Shown here piece by piece: positions 1-11,094 of a stretch of 64,000 bases of DNA. Within the stretch, counting starts at the first letter, position 1. Each line of letters starts with the position of its first letter. The translations under genes and the position numbers were made by a program. The DNA lies in contig MU271152.1 in NCBI GenBank assembly GCA_021432605.1, forward strand, positions 186,001 through 250,000, written 5' to 3'. The notes under the pieces are model-generated. The model had not been told where the DNA came from, ran no database searches, and worked only from the letters and a program-made list of their open reading frames with translations. Origin of the DNA: Coniochaeta sp. PMI_546. Its lineage: Eukaryota; Ascomycota; Sordariomycetes; Coniochaetales; Coniochaetaceae.

Positions 1-2146
1 ATAGCATCTTTGCCAGCAGTTGGGGGTTGGGTATTCTCTCCAGTGGCTTCATTGGGACTATGTAGTCACGTTCCCACTGTCCACTGAACAGGTCGTCGGC
101 AAAACCTGCAGTACCAAACAATGCCTGAAGCGAGGAGTTGGCGTAGCACCAGTTGTGCGGGTTGCGAAGACCGACAAGTTTTCTGTACTTCTGGCCCCCT
201 TCAGATCGTATCCTTCCAGGCCGCTTGACCAGCTCTGGCTCATCTTTCTCCTTGAGCCCAGCGTAGCTTGGGCGGGTGACGGTCGGAGCCGGTCGTGTCG
301 GGGGAGGTGGTACATCACTGGTCGATGGCGATATGCTATACGCACCATCCCCCGTTCTGACGACGTCATGTGTAGAAATCATGGATTCCTTCACGTCCGA
401 GACATTGGGATACCGGCGCATGAAGTCGTCTACGGTCATGGCGGGCTTGAAGGAGCGTGGGTCGTTGGTCGACTCCTCCCATCGCCTTGCCTCTTCCGGG
501 TCCTGGATGGGCTTTGGTACATATGACCGTCGCCGAGCGGGAGGGTTCATGGTCGGCCTCGCTCTGGTAGGTGACTTGATTGGCCGGCTCAAAGAGTTTT
601 CTGAAGTGGCCAGAGAGTGGCTGCCCATCACACTCGTCCACGCGTCCAGACCGCCTTCCAACAGTTTCGGCGGCTTGGGGCTGGTCTCTCCGGCAAAGTC
701 AAAGTAGGTCAAGGCGCTATACAAACCCTGCACAGCTATCTCTTCTGGGTGATCTCTCTTGGTACCAATTCGAGTTGAGAATTGGTCGTAAAAGACGACA
801 AGATCAAACCCATGCCGTCGCTCGAAATTGATCTGCTCTGCACTGGGGGCGAGAACCATACTTTCAGCAATCTCACTTGCTGATATGTTCTTACGCATGA
901 GAACCTCAGGCTCGATGCATATTGTAGCCTGCGACATGATGTGGCCTTCGTCAAAAGCCTCTCGGCTTCGAATGTCGATCAATAGAATGGATACACTCTT
1001 GGATCCTTCCTTCATGAGCCTCACAAGGTCAGTAACGGAAAGCGTCTCGCCTTCGGGTATGCTGAGTTTCGTCCTCTTGGCCCAGTCGTTCGACTCCTCG
1101 CCAGAGTTCTGACCTGCTGAAGATGGCTTGACGGCAGCTGAATTCAGAGACCCTGATGTTAAGGACCTTGCCAAGCTGAAACGACGGGAGGAACTCGAGG
1201 GAAGCTCGGCGGCCTCGGTCGAGACTGTACCCCTGGCTGGTTTGTAGATGGCACCTGGCAGCTTCGGCAGTTCAAAGAGATTGCTATCAATGGACAAACT
1301 GGAGCGACCTGTCGGTACGACAGCGTCTCGCCGTTCCGCCTGCGGGGGTGGAACTATCGGCTGTGTTCTGATACGAGGGTCCTGCACGCCAGGTGGCTGA
1401 GATCCCGATGTTGGACTCCTGAGTTTGGCGAACCGTGAGCTCAGCTCCTCCGCTGCCCTCTTTGCTACAGCTCCGCTAGGGTGGATGGCGTTACCGTGCA
1501 AAGCGTCTGGCTTTGGCCGTACCGAAGGCTTAGCCTTGGCTGGCGCTGGGGAAGACGCCCGAGTCAAATTTCCATCACTGGTGCCCCCATCGTCAAGCGA
1601 GGTCCTGTTCTCCTTCGGAAACGTCAATCCAGCTTTTTGGGTAGTTACAGATGGTACCCCGGCAGGCTGTGAACGGGACACCGTCGGCTGAATGCCTGAC
1701 CTCGCGTTGTCGGCCTTGATTTCTGCTTTGATTTTTTTAAACACTCCATCGGCGGCCTGGGCCTGGCGCACAAGAGCGTAGTACCTCTGCTTCTGCGCCT
1801 TGTTGTCTGCCTGCAACGAGACCCAGCCCTTGTTCTTCTTCATGACGTCAAGAAGTAGGATGTTTGCTTTGAGATAGGACATCATAGCCATATCTATCCT
1901 CCCACCAAATGACCTGTAGGTCTCGGCCTGGCGCAATAAATCCTCCGCTACGGCGAGCAATTTGTCCATTGGCGTATAACGGTCATAGTCGATAGTGACC
2001 GAAGTGATATCGTCGATATGAGGGAGAGGCAGCTTTCGACCTTGGGCGTTGCCACCAGAAGCAGCAGCCCCAGATGAGACACCTGCTGAGCCATTCGCCG
2101 CGTGACTCCCTGGGCTACCGTTTGGGACCGTTGTCATTCTTGCCAT
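1..2146 (-). CDS. DOA4: Doa4/Ubp4-type ubiquitin carboxyl-terminal hydrolase (5' part, runs off left edge)
   Basis: This is a cysteine deubiquitinase expected to remove ubiquitin from cargo at the multivesicular body before vesicle budding. The minus frame stays open from an ATG at 2146 to base 1, giving 715 codons and no intron. Residues about 45-140 form a helical MIT/USP8-dimerisation-like region. Residues about 370-500 form a rhodanese-like domain (LLIDIRSREAFDEGHI) in which the usual catalytic Cys position reads VVFYDQFSTR, so it is probably inactive, as in Doa4 and USP8. The UCH domain starts near residue 655 with NPHNWCYANSSLQAL, whose nucleophile is Cys667 (codon at 146-148). The rest of the UCH domain, including the catalytic His box, lies outside the window. 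A Ser/Pro-rich linker joins the domains. The start at 2146 was chosen because the frame upstream has no other ATG before the leader. It diverges from vps27, a partner in the same pathway. Confidence 0.88.
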   Translation of the reverse strand, partial: MARMTTVPNGSPGSHAANGSAGVSSGAAASGGNAQGRKLPLPHIDDITSVTIDYDRYTPMDKLLAVAEDLLRQAETYRSFGGRIDMAMMSYLKANILLLDVMKKNKGWVSLQADNKAQKQRYYALVRQAQAADGVFKKIKAEIKADNARSGIQPTVSRSQPAGVPSVTTQKAGLTFPKENRTSLDDGGTSDGNLTRASSPAPAKAKPSVRPKPDALHGNAIHPSGAVAKRAAEELSSRFAKLRSPTSGSQPPGVQDPRIRTQPIVPPPQAERRDAVVPTGRSSLSIDSNLFELPKLPGAIYKPARGTVSTEAAELPSSSSRRFSLARSLTSGSLNSAAVKPSSAGQNSGEESNDWAKRTKLSIPEGETLSVTDLVRLMKEGSKSVSILLIDIRSREAFDEGHIMSQATICIEPEVLMRKNISASEIAESMVLAPSAEQINFERRHGFDLVVFYDQFSTRIGTKRDHPEEIAVQGLYSALTYFDFAGETSPKPPKLLEGGLDAWTSVMGSHSLATSENSLSRPIKSPTRARPTMNPPARRRSYVPKPIQDPEEARRWEESTNDPRSFKPAMTVDDFMRRYPNVSDVKESMISTHDVVRTGDGAYSISPSTSDVPPPPTRPAPTVTRPSYAGLKEKDEPELVKRPGRIRSEGGQKYRKLVGLRNPHNWCYANSSLQALFGTAGFADDLFSGQWERDYIVPMKPLERIPNPQLLAKML

Positions 2147-3146
2147 AGCTGGCGCGACACTTGTGGGTTCGACTTGCTGTGGTATAGTATATCTGGGAGG
2201 CGGTACAATGAGACGATCGCAAGGGATTCCCGTCGAAGTAGGGGGGATGGAAGAGGGCAGCTCGGGTTGCAGGAGAAACCATGAGTGGCAGCCCTTTTTG
2301 AGTCGGAGCAGAAGTCGAGAGTGGTTGGTGTAGGTAGAGCGAACTAAGACCAAAGAGATATGAAGTTCAAAGAACAGACCGTTATTGTCGGAAACTCGAG
2401 AGCCGGAAAAAGAGGCATTCTTTGTCGTCGGATTATTTACGCAGACTGAAGCATACACCAAGTCGCTAAATGCGAATCTTGGAATGTTGGGCTGCGGATG
2501 GGTGGAGGGTGACGTTTGTGCTCCAACGTACCTTTACTGCGGTATAGGCTTCACCAAGGGGCCTGGATTGATGGTAGCCCCACGGTGGGACTAGCGTACC
2601 TTATTATCGCAGTACTCACCGGGTCCAGGGAGGTTACTTCTGCAGCATCGCCGAGGACCCACGGTCACAGTGGTCATTCGGTTCTCACTAGGTACAGGGG
2701 AAGTACTCTTGGCCCCGCACGGCTAGCACAGTGAATATAGTCGCCACTCAGTGATGAGCTCAGGTAGCAGCTGGCAAGGCTGGCAAGGCTTCCATCCGCC
2801 TGCCGCATGCTGGAGGCGTATTCGCAAGAGGCAGACCACCATGACCAACTCCATCATCGTCAACCCTGCATGCGGCGTCATCCCCAGCATCACCGGCAAA
2901 CCACCATTTCACACTCTGCAGACACAAAGAGACGCTGTATATGAGATTTGACCCGCTGACCTTGGATTTGACCTTAACGGCAAACTACAGAACCATCATA
3001 CACACAGCTCCGGCACCCACCGCATCGAGGAGCCTTCTCGAGCTTACGATCACCGCTGGTTGCCATCATCAAGCGCACCATCATCGTCGCCGCTCGGTCC
3101 TGGATCAACCACTGCGGGTTAACACTGTCCGATCAGGCGTGACAGA
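2147..3146. promoter_or_regulatory. Shared intergenic region of the divergent Doa4-like and vps27 genes
   Basis: These 1000 bases separate the two start codons and must hold both promoters and 5' leaders. A short direct repeat (CTGGCAAGG twice) sits near 2770-2790. I see no convincing ORF, TATA box or known binding site. Short open frames here (for example 2385-2594 and 2941-3150) have no coding character that I can recognise. Confidence 0.5.
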
Positions 3147-5556
3147 ATGATGGGATGGTGGTCCTCCGGAGCCAACACGGCTCTGGACGAGCAGATCGAG
3201 AAGGCCACCAGCAGCAGTCTTGAAGACATCGCTCTCAACCTCGAGATCTCCGATGTCATCCGTTCCAAAACCGTCCAACCCAAGGAGGCCATGCGGTCGC
3301 TAAAGAGGCGCATTGGAAACAAGAACCCCAACACCCAACTGAGTGCTCTTAACGTGTGTCATACCGATTCACCCGAGTTTCCCCGTTGGCGATGGTTGTG
3401 CTGACTGGCCATGTTTAGCTCACAGATACGTGCGTCAAGAATGGCGGCTCGCATTTCCTCGCCGAGATCGCCTCCCGAGAGTTCATGGACAACCTCGTCT
3501 CCCTCTTGAAAGCCACCGGACCTGTGGCCGTCAACCTCCAGGTGCGGTCTAAAATGCTCGAGTTGATCCAGACTTGGGCCACTGCTACCGAGGGCCGGCA
3601 GGACTTATCGTATATTGGAGAGGTCTACAAGACATTACAGCGCGAGGGCTATCAATTCCCTCCGCGTGTCAGTGTTGCGAGCAGCATGATTGACAGCAGT
3701 GCCGTGAGTAATCCTGGCGCTCCATGTCTGCACATACATGGTTGACTAAAATGAAACCCTGGCTAGCCACCCGAATGGATCGACTCCGACGTTTGCATGA
3801 GGTGTCGAACCGCATTTACATTCACAAACCGGAAGCACCACTGCCGCAATTGCGGCAACGTCTTCGACCAACAGTGCTCGAGCAAGTCCATCCCTCTACC
3901 GCATCTCGGCATTCTGCAGCCGGTCAGGGTGGACGATGGCTGCTACGCTAAGCTTACAGACAAATCTTCGAAGGGTTTTGGTGGCGGAGGCGGTTCTGGT
4001 CAGGAGCGGACCCCGACTCTTTACTCGTCCTTCCCAAATAAGTCGCGCAGCTCCGCGCCTATGCAGCCCCGAGACGCCAGGGTGCAACAGGACGACGGTT
4101 TTGACGAGGACATAAGGAAGGCATTGGCAATGAGTCTAGAGGACGTGAACAGGCATTCCCGCGGCTATGTTCCACCGTCCACGAACGGCCCCGCCCCCAG
4201 CCACACAAAGGTCAACGGCAGTGAGCCTGCACCCGCAAAGCCTGTGGAAGAAGAGGATGATGATCTGAAGGCGGCCATCGCAGCGTCCCTGGCTGATATG
4301 GAAGAGCAGAAGAAGAGGCATGCTGCCGCGCTTAAGGAGCAGGCTTCCAGTCCGGGAACTGCGTCCTCTTCAGCTCCTTTCTCGCTCCCGAAGAACGATT
4401 ACGAGCTCAGTCCAGTTGAAGCCGAGAACATCAACCTGTTCGCAACCTTGGTTGACCGACTGCAGACACAGCCTCCGGGGACAATACTACGGGAGCCTCA
4501 GATTCAGGAGTTGTATGACAGCATAGGTACTCTTCGGCCAAAACTGGCACGTACCTACGGCGAGACAATGAGCAAGCACGGTATGTCCCAAGCGAGCCCG
4601 TCTTTTGTTGCTAGCGTCACTCTTACTGACCAATCCTAGATACCCTTTTGGACCTACATGCAAAGCTTTCTACAGTCGTGCGCTATTACGATCGAATGCT
4701 GGAGGAGCGATTATCCAAGGCCTATAGTCAGCACAGCCTTGGCGGGTATAACCTTCCTGCTCCTCGTCAAGCTTCTGCGCCCTACCCTTCAATAGGGGCG
4801 CCGAGCACGGCCGAGAATTTCTACACAGGGGATGCGCAGGTAGATTATTCCAGACCGGCTGGGTTCCAGCCCTATGGTCTGGCCCCTCAATCCGCACCTC
4901 CACCACAGTACGCCTCGTATGACAAACGAGGATCAGTAGTAGGCCCTCCTAACGGACAGTACCCCCCTCAACAGCTCCAGAGGACAGAAAGCTGGGGAAC
5001 AAATGCGCCCGCTGTGGCGCCACAGCCGCAGTACATGCAACAACCAAGCTATCCGCCGCCCACAGAAGCAGCTCCGAATCAGCAGCCCGGCCAGGCCCCG
5101 CAAGCTCCGCAACAAACTCCGTTGGCAGCACCTTCAGCTCCGGACTCGGTGGGCACAACACCGACCACGGACCCGACCGCATCTTTCTACTTTGGCAACG
5201 CGCAGTCTGTACCGCATGCGCCCCCCCAACCGGCGCAGCAGTCTGGCTCGGATTCGCCCTACCCCAATCTGCAACAATCGATGCACTCATATCAACCTTC
5301 TCCGGCGGAGACGCCAGCCACACTTCCAGCGCAACCAGCGCAACCGACAGGTCAGGCACAGCAGGGACAGCAACAGCAGACTCAACAGCCATACTGGCAA
5401 CATTCTGCTGCGCAGCAAGTGCAGCTGCCTCCGGTATGGCAGCCGCAACAGCAGGCTCCAAATCCGTACAGTGGATATGCTCAGGAGTCTTTCCCGTCGG
5501 CGCCACAGCATGCTCCGAAGCAGCCGGTGGTGGAGGAGGCTCTCATTGAGCTGTAG
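3147..5556 (+). CDS. VPS27: Vps27, ESCRT-0 subunit (VHS-FYVE-UIM protein)
   Basis: Vps27 binds PI3P and ubiquitinated cargo on endosomes and recruits ESCRT-I. Exons are 3147-3353, 3419-3703, 3767-4580 and 4640-5556, joined by introns of 65, 63 and 59 bases; the product is 740 residues. The VHS domain covers about residues 8-150 ([20 protein letters not shown] start). The FYVE zinc finger covers about 167-227 with WIDSDVC, two CxxC pairs and the PI3P-binding RKHHCRNCG. Two ubiquitin-interacting motifs follow at about 278-292 ([13 protein letters not shown]) and 328-346 ([13 protein letters not shown]). A helical core at about 400-480 matches the Hse1-binding GAT-like region. The tail is Gln/Pro-rich with PSAP motifs, as used to bind Vps23, and ends in LIEL, a clathrin-box-like sequence. 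The domain order is complete and identification is firm. It diverges from the Doa4-like gene. Confidence 0.95.
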
Positions 5557-6311
5557 GTGTTGGCAGTGCACGTTGGGAGACTTTGTGTCTGGGAGGATCT
5601 CAGTTGTGCGAGAGATAAAACCTTTAGAGCCCGTTCATGTACGTAATGTATGCCTGCATGGTATAGCAAGGGAGAGCGTCCTCTCCGCTGAAATTGAGCA
5701 TTTTTTTTTTCCTCGCAAGGAGCGTTGGGATTCGATATACGGTCTTCACTATAGCCTTACACGTAGCTTTCTGACCTTTCATCAATTTTACGGCCTTGAC
5801 GTGGGAAGGAGCACTAGTATTCAACCTAGCTGGATGGTACAGTGTCTCTCCCCTCGATCCGAACCGGTCCGACTTTATAATCGCTCTCCGCTCTTATGCA
5901 AGGTATGGATAACTACGTCTGTTCTTCTGATATTAGCTGACGGGACTTGGGTCAGGATATAATGTGTACTTTATTTGAGACGGCCATAATATCATTGAGC
6001 CGGGTTCAGGCGAACTAGGGAGATTCACCTCCGCATCCGTTGACTCCACGAATCGGAAAATGGATAATTCTCACCTGATTGAGATGTATATTCGTTCTCA
6101 TGTTATGCTTGTCGCCCTTCCGAAAGAGGTCTTTGTCGCATCCGGAGCAAGGCCGAGTGATTGATCCTCTTCTCGTCGGTGTATCTGCACCCGGCATCGA
6201 CCTCAATGACCTAGTATATCAATGAATTTCGTTCCAGGTTGGGCGACAAGTTTGTTACGTCGCACAAATCTGAAACAAACAGCCTGACATCGACCGCACG
6301 CAATAGTAGCC
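5557..6311. other. Intergenic, vps27 3' region and GH28 promoter
   Basis: It contains a 12-base T run at about 5700-5711 in the vps27 3' region and no ORF with coding character. I found no clear TATA box or terminator signal. Confidence 0.5.
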
Positions 6312-7935
6312 ATGTTCAGCGTCCTGCTACTTCTCATCGCCCTCGTGAGCCTCTTGCCGACATCAACCAACGCACAGCTGAGCGGTCATGTCGGTCCGAC
6401 AACGACTCGTGACAGCAAGCGTGGCACCATATGCAATGTCCTCAACTACAAAGGCGTGGCGAGCAAGACCGCCGATATTGGGCCTGCCATCCAATCTGCT
6501 TTTGCTGCCTGCAAGAACGGAGGAACTGGTTTGTAGCATCACTGACACCTCCTTCCCACCAATGCCTGCGCTAAACTATTGCTACAGTATACGTACCGCC
6601 TGGAGACTATGGCATGTCTACATGGGTCAGCCTCTCTGGTGGACAAAATTGGGCGTTCCAGCTGGATGGCATCATCTACCGCACAGGGTTAGCTACGACC
6701 CGCTAACAGCGTGAAGGACTGGGTGCTATTGCTAACTTGACTATGTTTCAGGTCTCAGAGTGGCAACATGATTTATATCGAGAAGACGAAGAATTTTGAG
6801 TTCTATAGCAGTACCTCTAAGGGAGCTGTGCAGGGCTATGGCTATGAGACGCACAAGTGTGAGATGACCACGGACATTTCTGTTCTGTATCTTTGACTTT
6901 GGGCTGACTGTGAGGGATATAGCTGGAAAGTATGGAGCTCGCATAATGCGTCTTACTCAAGTTCAAGACTTCTCGATCCACGATATAGCTCTTGTTGATG
7001 GTAACTCCAGCTCCGGTATTTCATTTCGTGAATCATCTAACCCTCGTTAGCACCACAATTTCATCTCACGTTAGACAGATGTACCAACGGCGAAGCATAC
7101 AACATGGTTATCCGTGGTGGCAACGAAGGCGGTTTGGACGGAATCGACGTCAGTGGCAGCAACATATGGATCCACGACATCGAGGTGTCCAACCGGGACG
7201 AATGCGTGACAATAAAGAACGCGTCGAAGTATGTTCTTGTTGAGCAGATCTACTGCAACTGGTCGGGCGGCTGCGCCATGGGTAGTCTCGGACTGGACAT
7301 TGACATCTCGCACATCACGTATGACAAGATCTACACTGTCAATAGCAACCAAATGTTCATGATCAAGTCCAACGGCGGCAACGGAACGGTCAGGGACTGC
7401 ACGTTTTCCAACTTCATCGGGCACAAGAATGCGTACACGCTCAACATCGATGCGCACTGGACACAATTGAAACTGCAACCCGGCGACGGGGTGCTGTACC
7501 AGGACCTCAACTTTACGAACTGGAAGGGATCTTGCTCTGATGGGTCACGTCGGGCGCCTATCAATGTCATCTGTCCGGATGCTCAGCCTTGTCATGGCAT
7601 TACCATCAGTGACTTTTCTGTCTGGACCGAGTCAGGCAGCAGGGAGTATTACAAGTGCTCCAGCTCGTTTGGAAGCGGAGGGTGTCTTAGAGCTGGACAA
7701 GCATACTCCTCATATGCCGTGTCAACTGTCACTGTGGCTGCTACTCCGTAAGTCTACCCCTATATTTATATTTAGATGACTGGGACTGACTGTGACGCAA
7801 AGCGCCGGATGGAGCGCCCCTACAATGGCTGCGGACCTTACGAACCTGCCCCTGACCACCAGTATCGACATACCGACAATTGGAACTAGCTTCTTCCCTG
7901 GAGCTACTCCATATAGCAAACTTCTAGGAAGTTGA
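6312..7935 (+). CDS. Secreted rhamnogalacturonan hydrolase (GH28, RhgA type)
   Basis: This endo-enzyme cleaves the alternating galacturonate-rhamnose backbone of pectin RG-I outside the cell. Six exons (6312-6528, 6588-6687, 6752-6858, 6923-7000, 7051-7747, 7803-7935) give 443 residues, the usual length of the family. The N-terminus is a signal peptide ([21 protein letters not shown]). The beta-helix carries the GH28 subgroup signatures: [23 protein letters not shown] (catalytic Asp region), [10 protein letters not shown] in place of the GHG of polygalacturonases, and FMIKSNGG in place of RIK. These replacements point to rhamnogalacturonase rather than polygalacturonase. All five introns are 50-64 bases. 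The third donor was set at GTGAGA (6859) because it alone restores frame to [13 protein letters not shown]. Substrate assignment is by family resemblance. Confidence 0.9.
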
Positions 7936-8417
7936 AGAATGGTGGTCGAAGCGCCTTTGGACATCTTTTCTTTGTTTGACTAGTACATTCGAAAACGGTG
8001 GGAAAATACTCCCTCCGTTTGCAGCCAAGCTATTGAGTTTGTGACAAACAAAGAGCGAAAAGGAGGTAGCGATCCTGCTACTGTTATAGAGACAATGAGT
8101 GCAGCAGCAGGTGAACAACAACAGGCGATCGGTCTCCTCTTGTTAGGTTCTCATCTGTACTGGTTCGGGATCGCTTGTGTCTTCGTTTTCGAATCACTGT
8201 CGTGAGTTCCTACTCTGTGTTGAAGACAACAAGTGTCACATTTTCATAAGAGACATCGACTTTACTGAACAAAGAACGCGCGCCCAGCCAGATCTATCTG
8301 ATGGGTGTTTCATTGCTTGCTTAGCTTGTAAAGTTTTCCTACTATGGCAGTCTTGTAAAGCGACGGTGCTTCCTGGATAATCGGCCGACCGCCAGGTTAG
8401 GTGCAGCAGTAGGAGCT
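7936..8417. other. Intergenic, no gene seen
   Basis: This is 482 bases between two plus-strand genes. I see no ORF with coding character, repeat or RNA gene. Confidence 0.5.
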
Positions 8418-10694
8418 ATGTCGAGTGATACAGATGAAGGTGTTGAGCAGAAGACCGACAGAGCAAACTCAACCGACGGGGACCACATCGCTCCGCCACC
8501 AGGCCGCGATTTAACGCATCTAATGCACTCCCCCCCGCGAGTCCAGAAGACATCACAAGCAAGACCGGCACCAGCCGTGACCTCGGCTCCAGCCAAGGAA
8601 GTATCGCAGACACCAACGGCATCCGTCGCAAGACCGAAACTACGCAATAAACCAGGCGCCTCCTCTGAACCCGAAGGTGCCATTCCGCGCCTGAACTTAG
8701 CCTCAACCAAGGCCGACCGCCTCGAAGTCAGCTTTGATGTCCGCCGTCGACCCTGGGAAGCCGGCAACGTCCACGCGCCTTTGGTCCTTACAAAGCCACC
8801 GACAGACGGCACGCCCCACCCCGTCAAAGCCCTCTGGCAGAGCGACGCTGAAATTCGGGACAAGATCGTCCGCCCCGGCCCGTTCTCGGTAGCCCTGCAC
8901 TGGCCCGCCGGAGATGATGGCATCGTCCACCCGGACGCCGGGATTGAGCCGCCCGTGTACCCGCTCTTCTACACAGAGGAGGGCTACGTATATCTTCCCA
9001 AGGAGATTCTTTTCGTCGACGAGCGGATTGCGATCGTCAAGTGCGTCGAGTTCTGGGGCTGGACTTATGAGCCCACCAGCTCTCCGTCTAGGGAGCTAGT
9101 GTACAAGACCAACATGAAGACGGGGTTGCACGCCAGGAACTCCCTCGAAGATGCTGAGCGCCACAACTCAGAGGAGGACCTGGAGGTCGACTGGTCGAAT
9201 TCTTTCCAGGAAGAGGTTAGAATACTGGAGTTGCTCAACATGACGGGCTCGTCACACTTTGTCAAGATGGTCGGCTTTCCCTTGCACAGCGACAGTGGGT
9301 TCTTCACAAAATGTGACGAGTGGACAGGAAGCGGAGATGCTAGACAGCATCAACTGCTGGGGAGCAATAAGTTTTCGACATACAGTCTGTGGAAGTTGTT
9401 CCAATGCTTGGCAAAGGCGTGCGCGGTCATGGCTTGGGGATCTGAATATCCCGACTTTCCTGTCCAGGGGTGGGACCAGATCGTCCATCTGGATCTGGGG
9501 CAGTCTAATGGTGAGTTTAAAACATCATACTTGCTGAAGTAACAAGAAGAAGTGGCATTGTTAACACGGCGACGATGATAGTTATGATCAGTTCGGATCC
9601 CGATTACGGCCACACCTGCGGTGGCTCGACGTGTTTCAAGGTCGGTTATCAACGCAAGACACCATCCAGTCGAGAATACCTGGTAAACATGACTAATGCT
9701 GACCATAAGCGAATAACCAGATCTCAGGTTTCAGTGCTGCTATACGTTTGCCGGCTAGTGACATCGTGAATAAGCCGTGGGAAGAGCTTGACAAGCCCGG
9801 CGCAGCGAAGAGGTATCGGGCTACAGAGGTCAAGGCAGAGCTTGCTCTGAAGCAGCACCATTACAAAGCTTCAGGTGGCTATGCTCCAGTATGTAAAGCT
9901 GTAGCCCTTGAATACTTCCCCTTGCGATCTAACAAAATACTTCACTACAGGAGCGAGTCCAAGACTTAACCGAAAGCAGCGATGACTTCTCCAAGGACAA
10001 AGGCAAGGACAAAGAGATGGGTGGCGCTGGTATCAAGGGTAGTTACGGCTGGTGGACCAACGTCTGGGCGATCGGGAACATCGTCAAGGGCATATACCAA
10101 AACTCCTTCGAAAAACCCGCTGCCAAGAAGCGTAAGCTCGTCTTCAAAGAGGGCAAAGTTGTTCCCGACCCTGAGCTCGGCGTCACCGACGAAGCCAGTC
10201 TCAGAGCTCTCACTCATCTTGAGCAAGAAGCCTACTGGCGCCGCCACGTAAGCGGTAACTCAATCGCCCGGCTTGAGCGCGTCATCGCGGCTTGCACGGC
10301 GGGGAACCCGCGCGACCGCATCACAATCCCTGCCTTGCTGCTGGAGATCACGAAGGGACTGTCTGAAGCTCACGACTCTCAAGCGGTAGAGGCAGCGCCG
10401 CCCTTGCACTGGGAAGCAGATGGCCAGAAGTTGCTCATTACGCACACCCACGACCGCATCAGGAAGCTCGCTACCTCGAACCTCTACTCGAGGAGGGACA
10501 TCGGTCTGCGCCTTCACGCTAAAGTGTATGCCGAAATGCAAGGCCTGTTCAAGGGCCAGGACAGTCCCGTCAGCCTAGGCGAGCCAGTGAAATTCCAAAT
10601 TCGCCTCCAGGACCGGCAGAAATGGGAAGAGGTCGTTCGTCGTGTGTTTGTCAATGGAGAGGGTAAGTTGGTGGCTGAGAAGCATCCCGGTTGA
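8418..10694 (+). CDS. Kinase-fold-like protein lacking DFG (putative pseudokinase)
   Basis: Four exons (8418-9510, 9582-9640, 9721-9888, 9951-10694) give 687 residues. The N-terminal 110 residues are low-complexity. Around residues 225-380 the order resembles a protein kinase: a possible beta-3 lysine in LVYKTNMKTG, a Glu-containing helix (SFQEEVRILELLN), HFVKMVGF, then IVHLDLGQSNVMI like the catalytic HxDLxxxN loop. Where DFG should be, the sequence reads FKISGFSAAI, so the metal-binding Asp is replaced, and no glycine-rich loop is visible. A basic patch AKKRK may be a nuclear signal. I do not know the family; a fungus-specific protein with a degraded or very divergent kinase fold is the best reading. 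The second intron donor (GTCGGT) is weak but keeps frame. Gene structure is more secure than function. Confidence 0.65.
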
Positions 10695-11094
10695 GACGAG
10701 AGAGGTCGGTGCCGATAATTTGATCGACGAGAACACGCAAAAGGAATTCATAGATCATCAAATCGGGTGCTTGTCTGACATTCGGGTAAAATCGTCGTGG
10801 TACACCGGATGAGCTCACATGTTCTTGCTTGGAGGTTGGAGGCTGGAGTTTCTGCTATAGGTTTATAACTGTCTTGTGCACACGTTGAATTGGCTGTCAT
10901 TGACGTATGTGTAGTATCTCGGGAATATTGCATTGGTCTGTTTTGTCTTTCCTTCAATCTACTTTCCGTAGATGCCTGCCTTGACAGGCGCAATATAGCA
11001 AGTCCCTTGGGCAGGACGTCAATTAATGTTTGCCCAACAAGGCCCAAACACAGTGCCCTTGAGCTTCTATGTACATAACAATGCCGTGACTTCG
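10695..11094. other. Convergent 3' intergenic region
   Basis: These 400 bases lie between the stops of the kinase-like gene (plus) and UTP14 (minus). They must contain both polyadenylation regions. No ORF with coding character is seen. Confidence 0.5.

Noticed and set aside
4949-5506. Long antisense frame inside vps27
   Set aside because: It is a shadow of the low-complexity Gln/Pro/Ala tail of vps27.
5003-5962. 319-codon plus frame overlapping the vps27 end
   Set aside because: Arg/Ser/His-rich shadow of the vps27 frame with no domain, running into the 3' region.
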